The position numbers were made by a program, and so were the translations under genes. From positions 62,001 through 126,000 of the forward strand of contig JAEHOE010000203.1 in NCBI GenBank assembly GCA_016858145.1: a stretch of DNA of 64,000 bases. The letters are read 5' to 3'. Below are positions 22,201 to 34,416 of this stretch, in pieces (position 1 is the stretch's first letter; each line of letters begins with the position of its first letter). The notes under the pieces are model-generated. The model was not told where the DNA came from, did no database searches, and saw only the letters and a list, made by a program, of their open reading frames with translations. This stretch comes from Edaphochlamys debaryana (Eukaryota; Chlorophyta; Chlorophyceae; Chlamydomonadales).

Positions 22201-25200
22201 GCGGAGGCCGAAGCCCGCGCCGCCGCCGAGACGGCCCTGGCGGAGGCTGAGTCAGCTCTTCGGGACCAGGTCGACGAGGCGGAGGCGCGCGCTGACAGAC
22301 TGGCGGCAGAGCTGGAGACGGTGCGGGCGGGCCAGTGGGACTCAGCTGTGCTGGCGGCTCGGCTGGCCGAGCTGGAGCCGCTGGCGGAGGAGTGCGGGCG
22401 CCTGCAGGAGGCCGCCGCCGCGGCGGAGGCGTCGCTGGCGGAGGCGCGCGCCGAGGCCGCAGCCACGGCGGCACAGCTGCAGGCCGAGGTGGACCGGCTT
22501 GCGGCCGGCGCCAGTCTCGCGGAGGACCTCCAATCCCAGATCGAGGCGCTTCGGGCGGAGCTCGCGACGGCGCGTGACGCCGACACGACGGCGGCTGCTG
22601 CCGCCGCGGCGGAGGCCGCCGCGGCTCAGGAGCGGCACGCCGCCGAGCTGGCGGCCGCCGCCGGCCGCGTGGCGGAGCTGGAGGCTGAGCTGGCTAAGGC
22701 CGGCGACGAGCTGAGCAAGGAGAAGGCTTCCTTGGCCAAAGGCAAGGCCGCTTTTAAGAAGGCTAAGGAGGAGAACCAAAAGCTGAAGGAGGAGGCAGCG
22801 AAGGCCAAGGAGGACCTCGCTACTGCGGCAGCTGGGGGCGGCGCGGCGGCGGCCGCTGCCGGCGAGCGCGCCGCCGCGGCGGAGGCGCGTGTGGCGGAGG
22901 CGGAGGCGGCACTGGCCGCGGCGGAGGCGAAGCTGGCCGAGGCGCAGGAGGCTGCACGCGCAGAGGCGGAGGCGTTGAGGGAGCAGCTCCAGGTGAGATC
23001 TGCAGAGCTCCCTAGACGTCACCACGGGTACAGGAAGCGTCTGCGCCACGCTCTTGCTGCTATTCTCCGTTCCAACTGTGCCCTTTCAACTGCCTACGAC
23101 AGGCCGCCGAGGCGTCCACGGCGGAGCTGCGCTCTTCCCACGAGGCGCTCCAGTCTGACTTCGAGCAGCTGCAGCAGCAGTACAGCGAGCAGGCGGACGC
23201 ACAGGTGCGGGGCAATGGTGTGGGGCATGGGACTGGGCCTCAACGCGGTGGGGCGGCCAATGGAGAGGGCGGCAGATGAAGGGCCGCGGTCAGGGCGCTG
23301 AACCCGGCGCTTGCACCTTGTGCCCCGCACGGTCGTAGCCGGCGCACCGCTGCCGTTGGCCACGACGAAATATCCATCGCTGGTCCTTGCCTCCCCTATC
23401 CCCTGCCCCCTTCTGCCCCAGGACGCCATGGAGGCCAAGCTTCTGCAGCAGGCCGCCGAGCTCACGCGCCTGCGGGACGCGGCCCGGGAGGGCGGCGACG
23501 CGGCGGCCTCGGCGGAGGCCCGTGCGGCAGAGGCGGCGGAGCAGCTGGCGGCGCTGCAGGCGCAGCTGCAGGAGGCGCAGGGCGCGTACCGCATGGCCAG
23601 CGATCAGCTGGCCGCCGAGGTCGCGTCGCTGGAGAGCGCCAGGGCCGAGGTGGATGCGCTCAAGTCGGCGCTGGCGGAAGCCGAAGCGTCGCGAGCCGCC
23701 TCCGCCGAGGACGCGGGCCAGCAGCTGGCGGCGGCGGCGGAGCAGCTGGCGGCGGCGCGGCGGCTGCTGTCGGGCATGGAGGAGGCGCAGTCGGCGGCGG
23801 AGAGGGAGCGTGACGCGATGGCGGCTCGCGCTAGCGAGCTCGAGGCTCAGCTTGCCGAGGCCCAGGCCGAGGCTGCCGCCGCCGCAGCGGCCCGTGACGC
23901 AGCGGCGGCGGAGGCCGAGGCCGCCAAGACCGCCGCGTCCTCCGCCGGCGCCGCTGACGCTGCCCAGGGCAGGGCCGCCGAGCTCGAGGCGCGTGTGGCG
24001 GAGCTGGAGGCCAAGTTTGCTGACCAGAACGGTCGCATGGCCACCGCCAAGACGCAGTTTGGAAAGATCAAGGACGAGCGGAACAAGCTCAAGGAGAGGG
24101 TGGCGGAGCTGGCCGCGCAGGCGGAGGCGCTCGAGGCGGACAAGGTTGCGCTGGCGGCGCAGCTGCAGGAGGCCGGCGAGAAGGCGCAGGTGGGGCTTGG
24201 GCCTGCATGGGCGGGGGTGCAGGGGACAGCACGCGGTGTTGTGGATGGCTGCGGCGGGACACCTTTGTCACGGTTAGGGGGCGGGGCCAGCCCCGATGGC
24301 CGGCTCAAGCTTACCTGCCCGACTTGTGGGTGGCTGAAAGCAAAGCTAGATCCTCACTCCTAGGCTCTGGCTGCGCCCGCATCGGCCCACTCACTCCCAC
24401 CTCCTCCCTCCTCCCACCTCCTCCCTCCTCCCTCCTCCTCCCCGTTCCCACAGGCTGGCGAGGACTCTGCAGCCCAGGTGGAGTCTTTGCAGGAGCGATG
24501 CGCTGACCTAATGGCAGACGCAGACGCCCTGCGGTCACAGCTTGAGACCGTTCAGGCCGAGACCGACGGCCTGCGGTCTCAACTCGACGCCGCCCGCGCC
24601 GACGCCGCCGCGGCGGCGGCTGCCGAGGCCGCGGCGGCGGCGCGCCTGGCGGAGCTCGAGGCGCAACTGGCGGAGGCGCGGCAGGCGGCGGAGGCGGAGG
24701 CTGCGGCGCTGACGGCGCGGCTCGAGTCGGCTCGGGAGCAGGTCGCGGCGCTCAAGGAGGCCGTGGAGGAGCAGCAATCCTACGCCGACGAGCTGCAGCG
24801 TAAGGCTGACGAGGCCGCGCAACGCGCCGCCGAAGCCGAGGCGGCGCTGGAGCAGGCTCGCGCCGAGGCGGCGGCGGCGGCCGAGCGGGCTGAGGTGCTC
24901 CGGGCCGATCTGGACTCCGTGCGTGAGGCCGGAGGCGAGCAAGCCAGCGGGCTGCAGGCGCACCTCGAGGAGGCTCGGGCCGAGGCCGACGCGGCGCGGC
25001 AGCAGTTGGAGCAGGCGCAGGCGGACCTGGAGGAGGCGCGGGGGGCGTACCGAGGCGTGAGTGAGCAGGTGGCGGCTGACGCGGCGGCGCTGGAGGAGGC
25101 GCGAGCCGATGCGGAGGAGCTGCGGCAGGCGCTGGCGGAGGCGGAGGCGCACGCCGGGGAGCTGCGGGCGGCGGCATCATCTCGCGACGCGCAGCTGGAG

Positions 25201-28200
25201 CGCATCTCGGCGCAGCTGGCGGAGGGCGGCGACGCGGCGGAGCACCTTGAGGACGCGCGCCGCCGGCTGGCGGAGGCCGAGGCGGCGGCAGCTGCCACCG
25301 CCGCCGAGCTGGTGGACACGCGCCGCCGGCTGGCGGAGGCCGAGGCCGCCGCCGTGGCGGCGGCGGAGGCCGCGGCGGATGAGCTGGCGGAGGCCCGGCG
25401 GCAGGTGGAGGAGGCGCAGGCGGAGGCGGCCACCGCCGCCGCCACCGCTGTCGTGGCGGAGGCGCAGCACGAGGCCGACGGCTCCACCATCAAGGAGGAG
25501 GCGGCGCAGCTGGCGGAGGCCAAGATGGAGCTCTTGGAGGCCCGCGCCCGCGTCGCCGAGCTGGAAGCGGCCCTGGCGGCAGCCTCCGCCGCCGCCGCCA
25601 GCGCCGCCGCCGCGGCGGTGATCGCCGACGCCGACGCTGACGGTTGGGCGCCGACGGCTGGGGACGCAGCCCCGACCCAGGCGGACCGCGGGGCTGAGGT
25701 GGCGGAGCTGAGGGCCGCGCTGGAGGACGCTCAGGAGCAGATCGCGGCGCTGGAGCACGAGAAGGCACTGCTGACTCAGCACCAGCGGCCCTCGGACACC
25801 GGCACCGACGCGCAGCTGGATGCGGCGCTGGAGGCCGCACTGTCGGCGGCGGAGCGAAGCGACTTCGAGCGCCGGATCGCGCTGGCGGAGGCGGAGGCGC
25901 TCGAGCGCGCCGTCGAGGTCGAGCGGCTGCAGGCCGCCCTGGCCGCTGCCGAGGCCGCCGCCGCTGCCGCCGCCGCCACCGCAGCGGTGGCGGAGGCGGC
26001 TGCGCCGCAGCAGGAGCCCGCGGCAGCTGAGGCTGCGGAGGCCGAGCAAGCGGCGGACGGTTGGGCGGCTGAGGCCGCCCAGGCTTGGGACGCGGACGGT
26101 TGGGCGCCGCACGTTGCAGCCGAGCCCGAGCCGGCGGCAGCCTTCGCGGAGGCACCGGCCGTGCACGCCGACCGTGGCCTGCCCTTCCAGTTTGACGCCC
26201 CGCCAGCCGCGGACGCACCGGAGGCCTTCTTCGCCTCGCCGCCCCCCGAGCCCGAGGCCCGTCCCCCGGCCGCCGACCCAGCCGCCGCCGCGGACGAGGT
26301 CCCGACGGCCTCAGCAGTGGCAGAGCCCTCCGCTGCCGCCGCGGCAGCGGCCGAGGAGCTGGCGGCGGCCCTGGCGGCGGCGCGGGCGCGCGTCGGCGAG
26401 CTGGAGGGTCGCGTGACGGAGCTGGAGGCGGAGCTGGACGAGGCCCAGGGTGCCGCCATGGACGCCACCGACCACCGCGACCGGGCCGAGCTGCTGCAGG
26501 AGGCCGTGGCGGCGCTGCGGGCGCAGCTGGAGGAGGCGCAGCGCTCGGCGGCGGCGGCGGCGGGTGCGGGCGCGAGCGCGGAGGGTGAGGAGAGGGAGGA
26601 GGAGAAGGCGGCGGCTGCAGCAGCGGCGACAGCGGAGCTGGAGGCGGCGCTGGCGGAGGCGCGCGCCGCCGCCGACGCGGCGGCGGCCAGCGCGTCCGAG
26701 TCGGCGTCTCGGCTGTGGGACCTGCAGGGCCGCTTGGAGCAGGCCGAGGCGCAGGCCCTCACGTCAGGCGCTCGTGCCGCGGAAGTCGAGGAGGCGCTGG
26801 CGGCGCTGCAGGCAGAAGCCGACGGCGCCGCCGAGACCGCCGCCGCCGCCCTGGCGGCGCGCGACGAGCTCTTGACCAAGCTCGAGGCTGCCGAGGCCCA
26901 GGCGCTCCAAGCCGAGGCGCGTGTGGCCGAGGCAGAGGCCACGGTCGCAACCCTCCGGGACGAGATCTCCGCCACCGCCGCCGGCGAGACCGAGCAGCTG
27001 GCGTCGTTCCGGACCCGCCTGGACGCCGCCGAGGCGGCGGCCCGGCTGGCGGAGGCGCGGGCGGCGGAGGCCGAGGCTGCCGCCGCCGCGGCGCAGCGGC
27101 AGCTGGAGGCCGAGGCCGAGAGCGCATCGGAGCAGCTTCGGGAGCTGACGGAGCGGCTAGATGAGGCCGAGGCGCAGGCGCTGCAGGCCGGCGCTCGCGC
27201 CGCCGAGGCCGAGGCGGCGGCGGCGGCGCTGCAGGAGCAGCTGGCAGCGGCCAGCGCAGGCGCTGGCGAGCAGCTGGCGGCGCTGCAGGCTCGGGCGGAG
27301 GCGGGCCTGGCGGAGGCCAGCGCGCGCGCCGAGGCGGCGGAGGCGGAGGCTGCCGCGCTGCGGGAGGAGGCGCAGAGCCGCGCCGCCGGCGCGGCGGAGG
27401 AGGTGGCGGCGCTCCAGGCTCAGCTGGAGGCGGCGGAGGCAGAGGCGCTCCAGGCCGGCGCCCGCGTCGCCGACGCCGAGGCGACGGCGGAGGCGCTGCG
27501 GCAGGAGCTGCTGTCCCGCGCCGCCGACGACTCCACCCAGCTTGCGGAGCTGCGGGCCCGGCTCGACGCGGCGGAGGCGGAGCGTGACGCTGCCTCGGCG
27601 ACGGCGTCAGAGGCCGCTGCCGCCGCCGCCAGCGCCGCCGCCGCTGCGGAGGCGGAGGCATACGAGCTCCGGACTCAGCTGGAGCGGCTGGCGGCGGAGG
27701 CGATGGAGCTGCGTCGCTCCTCCGACGCTGGCGCGGCGGCGCGCTCGGCGGAGGTGGCGGTGGCGGAGGCGCGCGCCAACCAGCTAGAGGAGGAGCTGGC
27801 AGCGGCGGAGGCTGCTCTGAACGTCGTCCAGGAAGAGGCGGCGGCGCTGCGTGCAGCGGCGGCGGCGGCGCGCGCGGAGCTCGAGGCGGCGGCCGCTGCC
27901 GCGGCAGCGGCGGAGAGCGCCCGCCACGCCGCCGAGGAGGCGGCGGCGGAGGCCGAGGCGGCGCTGCGGGACGAGCTGGACGCCACGGAGGCACGTGCCG
28001 TACGGCTGGAGGCGGAGCTGGAGGTAGCTAGGCGCTCCGCCCAAGAGGCGGTGGCGGCGGCCTCGGGGCAGGTGGCGGGGCTGCAGGCGGCGCTTGAGGC
28101 GGCGCGGGCGGCCGCCGGCGAGAAGGACGGCGCCGAGGCGGAGGCCGCCGCCAGGCTGGCTTCGCTGGACAAGCGGTGCGAGGCGCTGGAGGTGAGACTT

Positions 28201-30445
28201 CGAGCGCTTGGCGCGGGCTGCAATGCACGGGGCGGGGCCACACACCACACATTCACAGTCGCTCTCGCCCGCGCACGGCCTGCGACCCCTCCCCAACGCC
28301 CCTCTAACACCCACGCTCCATGCCCCGCTCCCTCCCTCCCTGCACCCCCCCACCCCCCCCCCCACCCCACCCCAGGCCGAGCTCCTCCGCGAGTCCTCCG
28401 AGCTGGCCCGCGTGCGCTCCGAGAACGAGGAGCTGGAGGGCCGCTGCCTGGGGCTGGACGCGCTGTCGCAGCAGCAGGGGGAGCAGCTGCATAGGGCGCA
28501 GGTGGGGGCGGATGGGATGGGAGGAGGGTGGGAGGAGGGCGACGGGGGCAGGGCAGGCGCAGCTGCACAAGGCGCAGGTGGGGGAGGGGGGCGTGGCGGC
28601 TAAGGCCGGGCAGCTCGAGGCGCAGGTGGGGGGCCGGATGGGAGGGCGGCAGGGCGGGGCAGGCGCAGCTGCAGGTGACGCTGACGCTCCGCAGTGGCGG
28701 GGTAGCCGAGAGCGCAGGCTGGGGGAGGGGGTGCAGGGAAGCGAATCGCAGGTAGTGCTGGAAGGGGCGACGGCCGGGTGGGCAGCACCGTCCGGGTTGG
28801 GGGCGCAGGCGCATGCTGCAAGCAGGCAGCGGCCTTCACGTGCCCGTCCTCATACGCCTTGTGCCCCCTTGTTCCCGCCCCCCTCCAGGAGCACGCCGCG
28901 GCGCTGCAGGCCGCGCTGGCCGAGGCCCAGGCCGCCGCCGCCGCCGCCGTCGCCGGTGCCCAGGCCTCCACCTCCAGTGCCCAGGCGGTCGACGCCGACC
29001 GTGCCGCTGCGGCGGAGCAGCGCGCCGCCGCGCTCGAGTCCCAGCTCAACGAGGCGCACGCGCAGCTGGCGGCGGCGCAGGCCGCTGTTGCGGCGGCGCA
29101 GCAGCAGCAGCACCAGATGGCGCAGGCAGGTCCCAGGCATGAGTGCGTTGCGGGGTTCCGGCCGTGATCCTCACGTGTGCTTGCCCTTACGCTGGCGGCC
29201 GGCTTGTACCCGCCATCCTTACGCCCACGCTCCTCGTCGCGTATAGTTCCCAACCTTTCCGGAATTCATCGCTTTACCCTTGACCCTGAACCCCCCGCAG
29301 CACGCGCAGCACGAGCAGCACGCCCGGCGGCTGGGCGAGGAGCTGGCTGCGCTGCGTGCTGCGCACGAGCGGCTGCAGGCGCAGCACGCCGAGGACGTGG
29401 AGAAGCTGCGCCAGGTGGCGGCGGCGGGCGGCGGCTCGGGCGGCCCCGCGTCGGGCGACATGCGGCGGCAGCTGGCGGAGCTGCTCAGCGAGAGGGCCAA
29501 CCTGGTGGCCAGGTGGGGCCAGGCTTTGGGGGCGGTCGCGGGGTCCGTGCATCTGTGGTGTGTGGTGTGGCTGCAGATACCCCGCACGCGACTCGCCGGT
29601 TGCCGCTTGCCGCGTGCGGGGGGGTCGGAGCCACTGATTATTGCTCTGTTGGGTCACTTTGGCCTGGTCGGCGCTTGCGGATACGGCGGTATTGTGCTCG
29701 TGTTCGGTGTTGCTACCGAGTCCAAATCGTCCACCCGCCATCCCTATCCGTGTCCTCTGACGGCCCCCTCCCGCTCCCGCTTCACTGTTCACAGGGCCAG
29801 CCAGGCCGAGAGCCTTCAGACCGAGGTTGAGTCCCTAAAGCAGACCCGCGGGCAGCTCGAGACGGCTCTCAAGGTGGAGCAACGCCGCGCTCAGGAGTGG
29901 TACGCCCAGGCCCAAGCCAGCGGCGCCGCCGCCGCCATGGCGGCCGGCGGCAGCGGGCCCCACAGCCACGGCGCCGGCGGCGGCGCCTCCGTCAGCGCCA
30001 GCCCGGCCCGGGTGGCGGCGGCGGCGGCCGACAAGAAGCGCGACGAGACGGCGGCGCAGCTGACTGTGTACGACCCCGAGAATGCCGTACTGCAGGTACG
30101 CCAGTGCGTGTGCGACGCCGAGACCGCTTGGGACTACATCCTGCGGCCCGGCGGACATGCAACCCCTGCCGGCCTCCGCCAGCTGCCGCCAGCCCCCCGT
30201 TCAGCAACCATCAACCCTGCCCCTCTGCCCCTGCCCTCCTCTCCTTCGCTCCGCAGGGCGCCTCCACCACGTTCCAGCCGCTGTCGGGCCTGCTGCGCGG
30301 CAACTGCCCTGCCTTCGCCGCCGCCACGCTGCTGACGGCAGCGCGGCTGCACGACAAGCTCACAGTGGCGCTCTACTGCCGCCCCACGGCACGCCTGCTC
30401 TTCTCGGCCTACATTCTGCTGCTGCACGTCCTGGTCATCTTGTAG
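19274..30445 (+). CDS. Giant C-terminally anchored coiled-coil golgin
   Basis: A predicted Golgi tether of 2,712 residues. Sixteen exons: 19274-19318, 19470-19571, 19806-20525, 20708-20875, 21052-21168, 21317-21484, 21631-21747, 21964-22992, 23103-23204, 23422-24189, 24454-28191, 28376-28501, 28889-29125, 29301-29512, 29795-30095 and 30257-30445, all in phase. After a Pro/Glu-rich region (about 50-170), nearly everything to residue 2600 is Ala/Glu/Leu-rich heptad coiled coil with a few Pro/Trp-rich breaks (about 1510-1750). The C-terminus AARLHDKLTVALYCRPTARL followed by LFSAYILLLHVLVIL ends in a tail-anchor helix. It resembles the golgin-84/CASP pattern D-K-x-S-x(6)-L-R-x-P-x-A-R-x(5)-Y-x(3)-L-H. 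Which golgin it is cannot be decided, since coiled-coil similarity is compositional. Exons 5-6 and 7-8 are a tandem duplication. Intron 13 needs a GC donor. Confidence 0.85.
21052..22131 (+). repeat. Tandem duplication of golgin exons 5-6 as exons 7-8
   Basis: Exons 5 and 7 are both 117 bases and nearly identical (LEAKYEKLKEDGKARFDK shared). Exon 6 (168 bases) matches the first 168 bases of exon 8 (LAALAEEKAALEA against LAALTEEKAALEA). The duplication adds 95 residues and keeps the frame. Confidence 0.9.
21791..21839. repeat. GGTGCCACCCAGT minisatellite in golgin intron 7
   Basis: Nearly four perfect tandem copies of a 13-base unit within the intron. Confidence 0.9.
28553..28674 (+). repeat. 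Tandem copies of golgin exon 12 end and donor
   Basis: The true exon 12 end (GAGCAGCTGCATAGGGCGCAG, donor at 28502) is echoed at 28553-28576 (GCGCAGCTGCACAAGGCGCAG), 28604-28625 (GGGCAGCTCGAGGCGCAG) and 28660-28672. Each is followed by GTGGGG or GTGACG. The intron therefore holds several plausible 5' splice sites. Confidence 0.7.
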
Positions 30446-31225
30446 TCAACTTTGCCTTCTGCCCCTGTGAATTTCGTGGCCCTGTAGGCGTGTAGGGGAT
30501 TGTCCCGACTCCTGTGGTCGCCTTGTTGGGCTTCACGGAGGGTGTGGGCGGGACGAGATGGAAGGGTGGGTGGCTCAGGCGAGCTGAAGGCAGAGGGCAG
30601 GCACCGGGATCTAGGGGGCACGTTCTTATTGGGCAATAGTACTGGTGTGTGTGGCCATGCCTGCGGTAGGAGCTAAGTATGTGGGACAGAGGCTTGTGCG
30701 AGGTTGAAGCGCCGAATAAGAGTTGGGCAAGCGGCAGGGCAGGCAGGGCCGGGCAGGCGTCCTGGAGGGACATGCACAGTATACAGACCGGTGGTCTTTC
30801 GATGCGTTGAGATGCAGGCTGGCGGAACGGGAGTGGTGTAAGGGGGCGCTTTAAACTAAGGCGGTGAAGATCCCGGGGTGAAGCTATGGGCAATGATGTT
30901 ACCCGCCCTAGGTTCTCCCGGTTCTCGCTGAATCCCGGAGCCCCTACCAGCCGCCTGTCCCCAAGTCGCACCCCGCCCGCGCTGCCGTGTCGCTGGGGGC
31001 ACCGCGCGCGCACGGCAGCCATAATAACCACCAGCCCAGTCCGTATCTCACGTCAACGTTGACTTCCGCGCTCCCGTGCCCTTGCTCACTCCAGTCCGTC
31101 CGCAACTCTCTACACTCAAAGCCTAATTGCCCAAGCTCCTGCCATACGCATAAGGCAGCGTTTCTCAGAGTCGCTTCTTCCAGAGTCCCAAGGCGGCTGG
31201 AAAGGGCGGTCGCTCAAGCTTGTTC
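30446..31225. other. Intergenic, golgin to ankyrin gene
   Basis: Nothing recognisable. It presumably holds the golgin 3' UTR and the promoter of the next gene. Confidence 0.5.
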
Positions 31226-34200
31226 ATGGAGCCTTCAAAGCAAGGCAAACCAGAAGTGCAGGTCGTCTCTCGGATATGGCTGGAAAGCCGAGTCGTGCTC
31301 GGAATCGCGAAATTCCTTCCGCAGAACGAGGTGGCATGCTCACTTAGGCTCGTCAATCGAGCGGCGTCTCAGCTCGTTATGCAGCGCTCCAGCGCCCGGT
31401 TGTCGCAGCCGGTCCCGCAGGTGCGTGCGTGTCGATGCGCTTCGTCCCGCGACCCATCCCATCCCCTGTCAAGTTACCACCGCTAACCTTCCCCTTCCCG
31501 CTGCCACAGTCTGACTTTGCGGCGCACTGGTTGACGCTGGGGGCGTGCCGGGAGCTCAATCGGGCCAAACGGCAGAAGCTCCTGGCCCTGACGGCCGCAA
31601 GCGGCGACCTGGAGAACCTCAAGATTGCGGTCACAGCGGCCGGCCTGGCCCTCGCCAGCTGCGGTTCGGTCCTGGCTGCCGCCGCCGCCGCCAACCAGCT
31701 CATCGCCTGCTGGTGGCTCGTCCAAAACTGCTGCCCGATCAACCACTGGGACCCCGCGCTCAGCACGGCCGCCGGCGCGGGGCGGCGGGAGGCGTGCGAG
31801 TGGCTGCTGGCCAACGGGGCCCGCTGGAGCGGAGACGCCGTGTCTTCCGCCGCCAAGGGAGGGCACATCGAGCTGGCGCGGTTCCTCATGGGCATGCAGG
31901 TGGGAAGCCCCCTCAGCGGTCCCCGCCCCTGGAGACGGGAGCTCGGGCCAGCCCTCGACGGCTAGCAAGGCTGCCCAGGCCGCCCGACGGCCCCTCACCC
32001 TGCGGTTGCGGGTGTGCGGTTTGGGGGGGAATGAGGGGAGGTGATGGGGTTTCAGCAGAACACAGCTTGACTGAGGGCAGAGTTCAGCAATGAATGAGGA
32101 AGGGATCTATTAAGTAGCAGATGTCCACGCCCCGGGCGCAAGTACCGCTCTTCCCGCCGCGGAACCAGGTGGTGGAGGAGCGAAGGTGGGGGGGAGCGCT
32201 CATAGGGGAGGCGCCCCATGTGAAATGGGGTAGCTCTGGGGGCTTTGAAAACGGCCTAGTCCGGCGAGTGCACCGCAGCTAACCACATGGGCAGGTTCCT
32301 TTCGTCGTCCTCTAGCCCTCCGCATAGTATACGGCGGTGCACTCGACTTACTAGTGTACGATCTTCCCCGATGAAGGCAAGGGATATGGCTTGGGGATCC
32401 CATTGCGGCGGGTCCTGCTCAGGCCGTGCCCAGTAACCTTGACCGCGCACAGAAGCCATGCGTCTTGACGGGACGCTGGTCCTTAAACCCTCAACCTCGC
32501 CACCCGTCGTCCTGCCACTACCTACCCAGCCCTCTCGTTCCTCCCCCACCGCACCCCTCCCCAACCCGCCTGCCCCTCCCCCTCTCGCTCCCCGCAGCCC
32601 GCCGGCTACGGCTTCACCTGGGCCGACGTGCTCCCGGCGGCCGCGGAGGGCTGCGACCTGGCCACCCTCCAGACCCTGTGGGCCTCCCACCGACCCGACC
32701 CCGACGATACCGCCTCGGAAATGACGGTCGTCGCTGCCGCTCGCAGCCTGGTGCAGTGGGAGGCCAAGGTCCGCTTCCTGCTGGACCAGGGCTGCTGGCG
32801 GACGGACTTTGCCTGCGCGGCCGCGGCCGCGGCGCCGGGCGCCCTGGAGCGGCTGCGGCGGCTGCGGGAGCTGGGGTTCAGTCTGACGGACGGGGTGCTG
32901 GACGGGGCGGCGGGCGCGGGTAACACGGAGGTGAGTGCGTCGTGTGGGGTGGCAGCGGAGGGGACTGGGCGGGAAGGGCATGAGCAACCACGCTGCGCGC
33001 AGCCCGAACCCTTGGGGATTTGGGGTGCCAACGAGAGTTCCGGTGTTGCCGCCATCGCCCCCTGGCGCCCTGGCGCTGCCTCACACACACCGCGGCCCTC
33101 AGTCGCCTCCTCCCATCCAACACAAACCTCCTCCCCCTACCCCCCATCCCCCACACCCCACGCCCCTCCCCGCAGGTGGTGCGCTACCTGCTGGCCGAGG
33201 GCCTACGCCCCGCCATCGCCCAGGCCGCCCGCCTGGCCTCCCTGGGCGGCCACCTGGAGACGCTGCAGGCACTACACGCCGGCGGCTGCCCCATGGGTGC
33301 GCGCTTCTCCTTCAGCGACGCCACCAGCGGCGGCTCGCTGCCCGTGGCGGCCTGGCTGCTGGACACGTTCGGGGCGCAGGCCGTGGGGCCCGACCCCTCG
33401 CACTACCACAAGGCCGCGGTGGCGGGCAGCGTCGCCATTCTGGAGCTGCTGTATGCGCGGTGCGTGGCTGGGAGGGCGGATGGATGCGGGGAGGATGGAT
33501 GGGGGTATGGTGGGCCTTCGGGGCCTGGGTGCTGGTTGCGGTCCTGGGGTTTGGTCCGGTTTACCCGAGGGGGTAGACTGTGTCGGGTAGAGGAGTACTC
33601 TCAAGGCTCTAGGTGTGGGACCGTTTGCCCAGCCCTCCGTGCGTGTCCCTGACACTCCAACCTCCTGCAGCGGTGTGCCCTGGAGCTCGGCTGCCTGGGT
33701 GGGGGCGGCGGACGGCGGCTGCGAGGCGGTGCTGGAGTGGCTGGCGGAGAAGGGGTGCCCGATGCCGGTGAGAGAGGGGGGGGGGCGAGAGGGGCTGCAC
33801 GAGGACGAGGCTGCACACGGCTGCCTAAGGTCCCATGGACCGGCCTGCGTGCCTTGCCTCGAGGCCTCCCAAGCAACAGCCCTGCCGCGGCAACCCTGGG
33901 CCGAGCAATTTGCCCCTGGACACCGCGCCGCGGCCTGACCACCCACCGCCCGCCGCCTATCCCTCCCATCCCGACCCCTACGCCACGCCCCGAGATTCGT
34001 CCGCGCTTCCACCCACCGCCCGCCCCCCATCCCTCCAGCGCGATCCCGCTCAGCAACAAACACCCCATCCCCCCACCCCTGTTCCAACCCTTCAGGAGGA
34101 CGGCGAGCCCTACCTCAAAGCCGCCATGCCGGGGGACCTAGCCACGCTGGCCACCCTGAGGCGCCTGGGCTGCCCCTTTGGGCCCAACGATGGACGCACC

Positions 34201-34416
34201 TTCACCGCCGCCGTCCGCGACCGGGCGCCGCTGCCGGCGCCCCTGCCGGCGCTGTGCTGGCTGGCGGGCGCGGGCTGCCCCATCGACTGGGCGGGGGCGG
34301 CGGAGGCGGCGCAGCGGCGGGAGGACGCGGCGGGGGTGCTGGCGGTGCTCGAGGCGGAGCGGGCGAGGCGGGAGGCGGGGGCTGACGTGGAGGCGGGGGC
34401 CGGCGCGGGGGCGTGA
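31226..34416 (+). CDS. Ankyrin-like repeat protein with F-box-like N-terminus
   Basis: Six exons (31226-31420, 31510-31899, 32598-32930, 33176-33459, 33671-33767, 34096-34416) give 539 residues, in phase, stop TGA. Residues about 12-50 (WLESRVVLGIAKFLPQNEVA then CSLRLVNRAASQ) look like an F-box helix pair. The rest is a run of degenerate ankyrin-type repeats marked by G-x(2)-E-A-(C/V)-x-W-L and 'GC-P' or 'GA-W' turns: GRREACEWLLANGARW, GHIELARFLMGMQ, GHLETLQALHAGGCPMG, GCEAVLEWLAEKGCPMP and DLATLATLRRLGCPFGP. This is the divergent ankyrin type that many protists and algae expand into large families. It is possibly a ubiquitin-ligase adaptor, by inference from the F-box only. The start is the ATG at 31226; an upstream in-frame TTG at 31220 is not used. 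Confidence 0.8.

Noticed and set aside
24535..28814. Very long minus-strand frames, Ala/Arg/Pro-rich, opposite the golgin
   Set aside because: Shadow frames of a GC-rich Ala/Glu coiled coil; no domain, and they cross the plus-strand introns without regard to splice sites.
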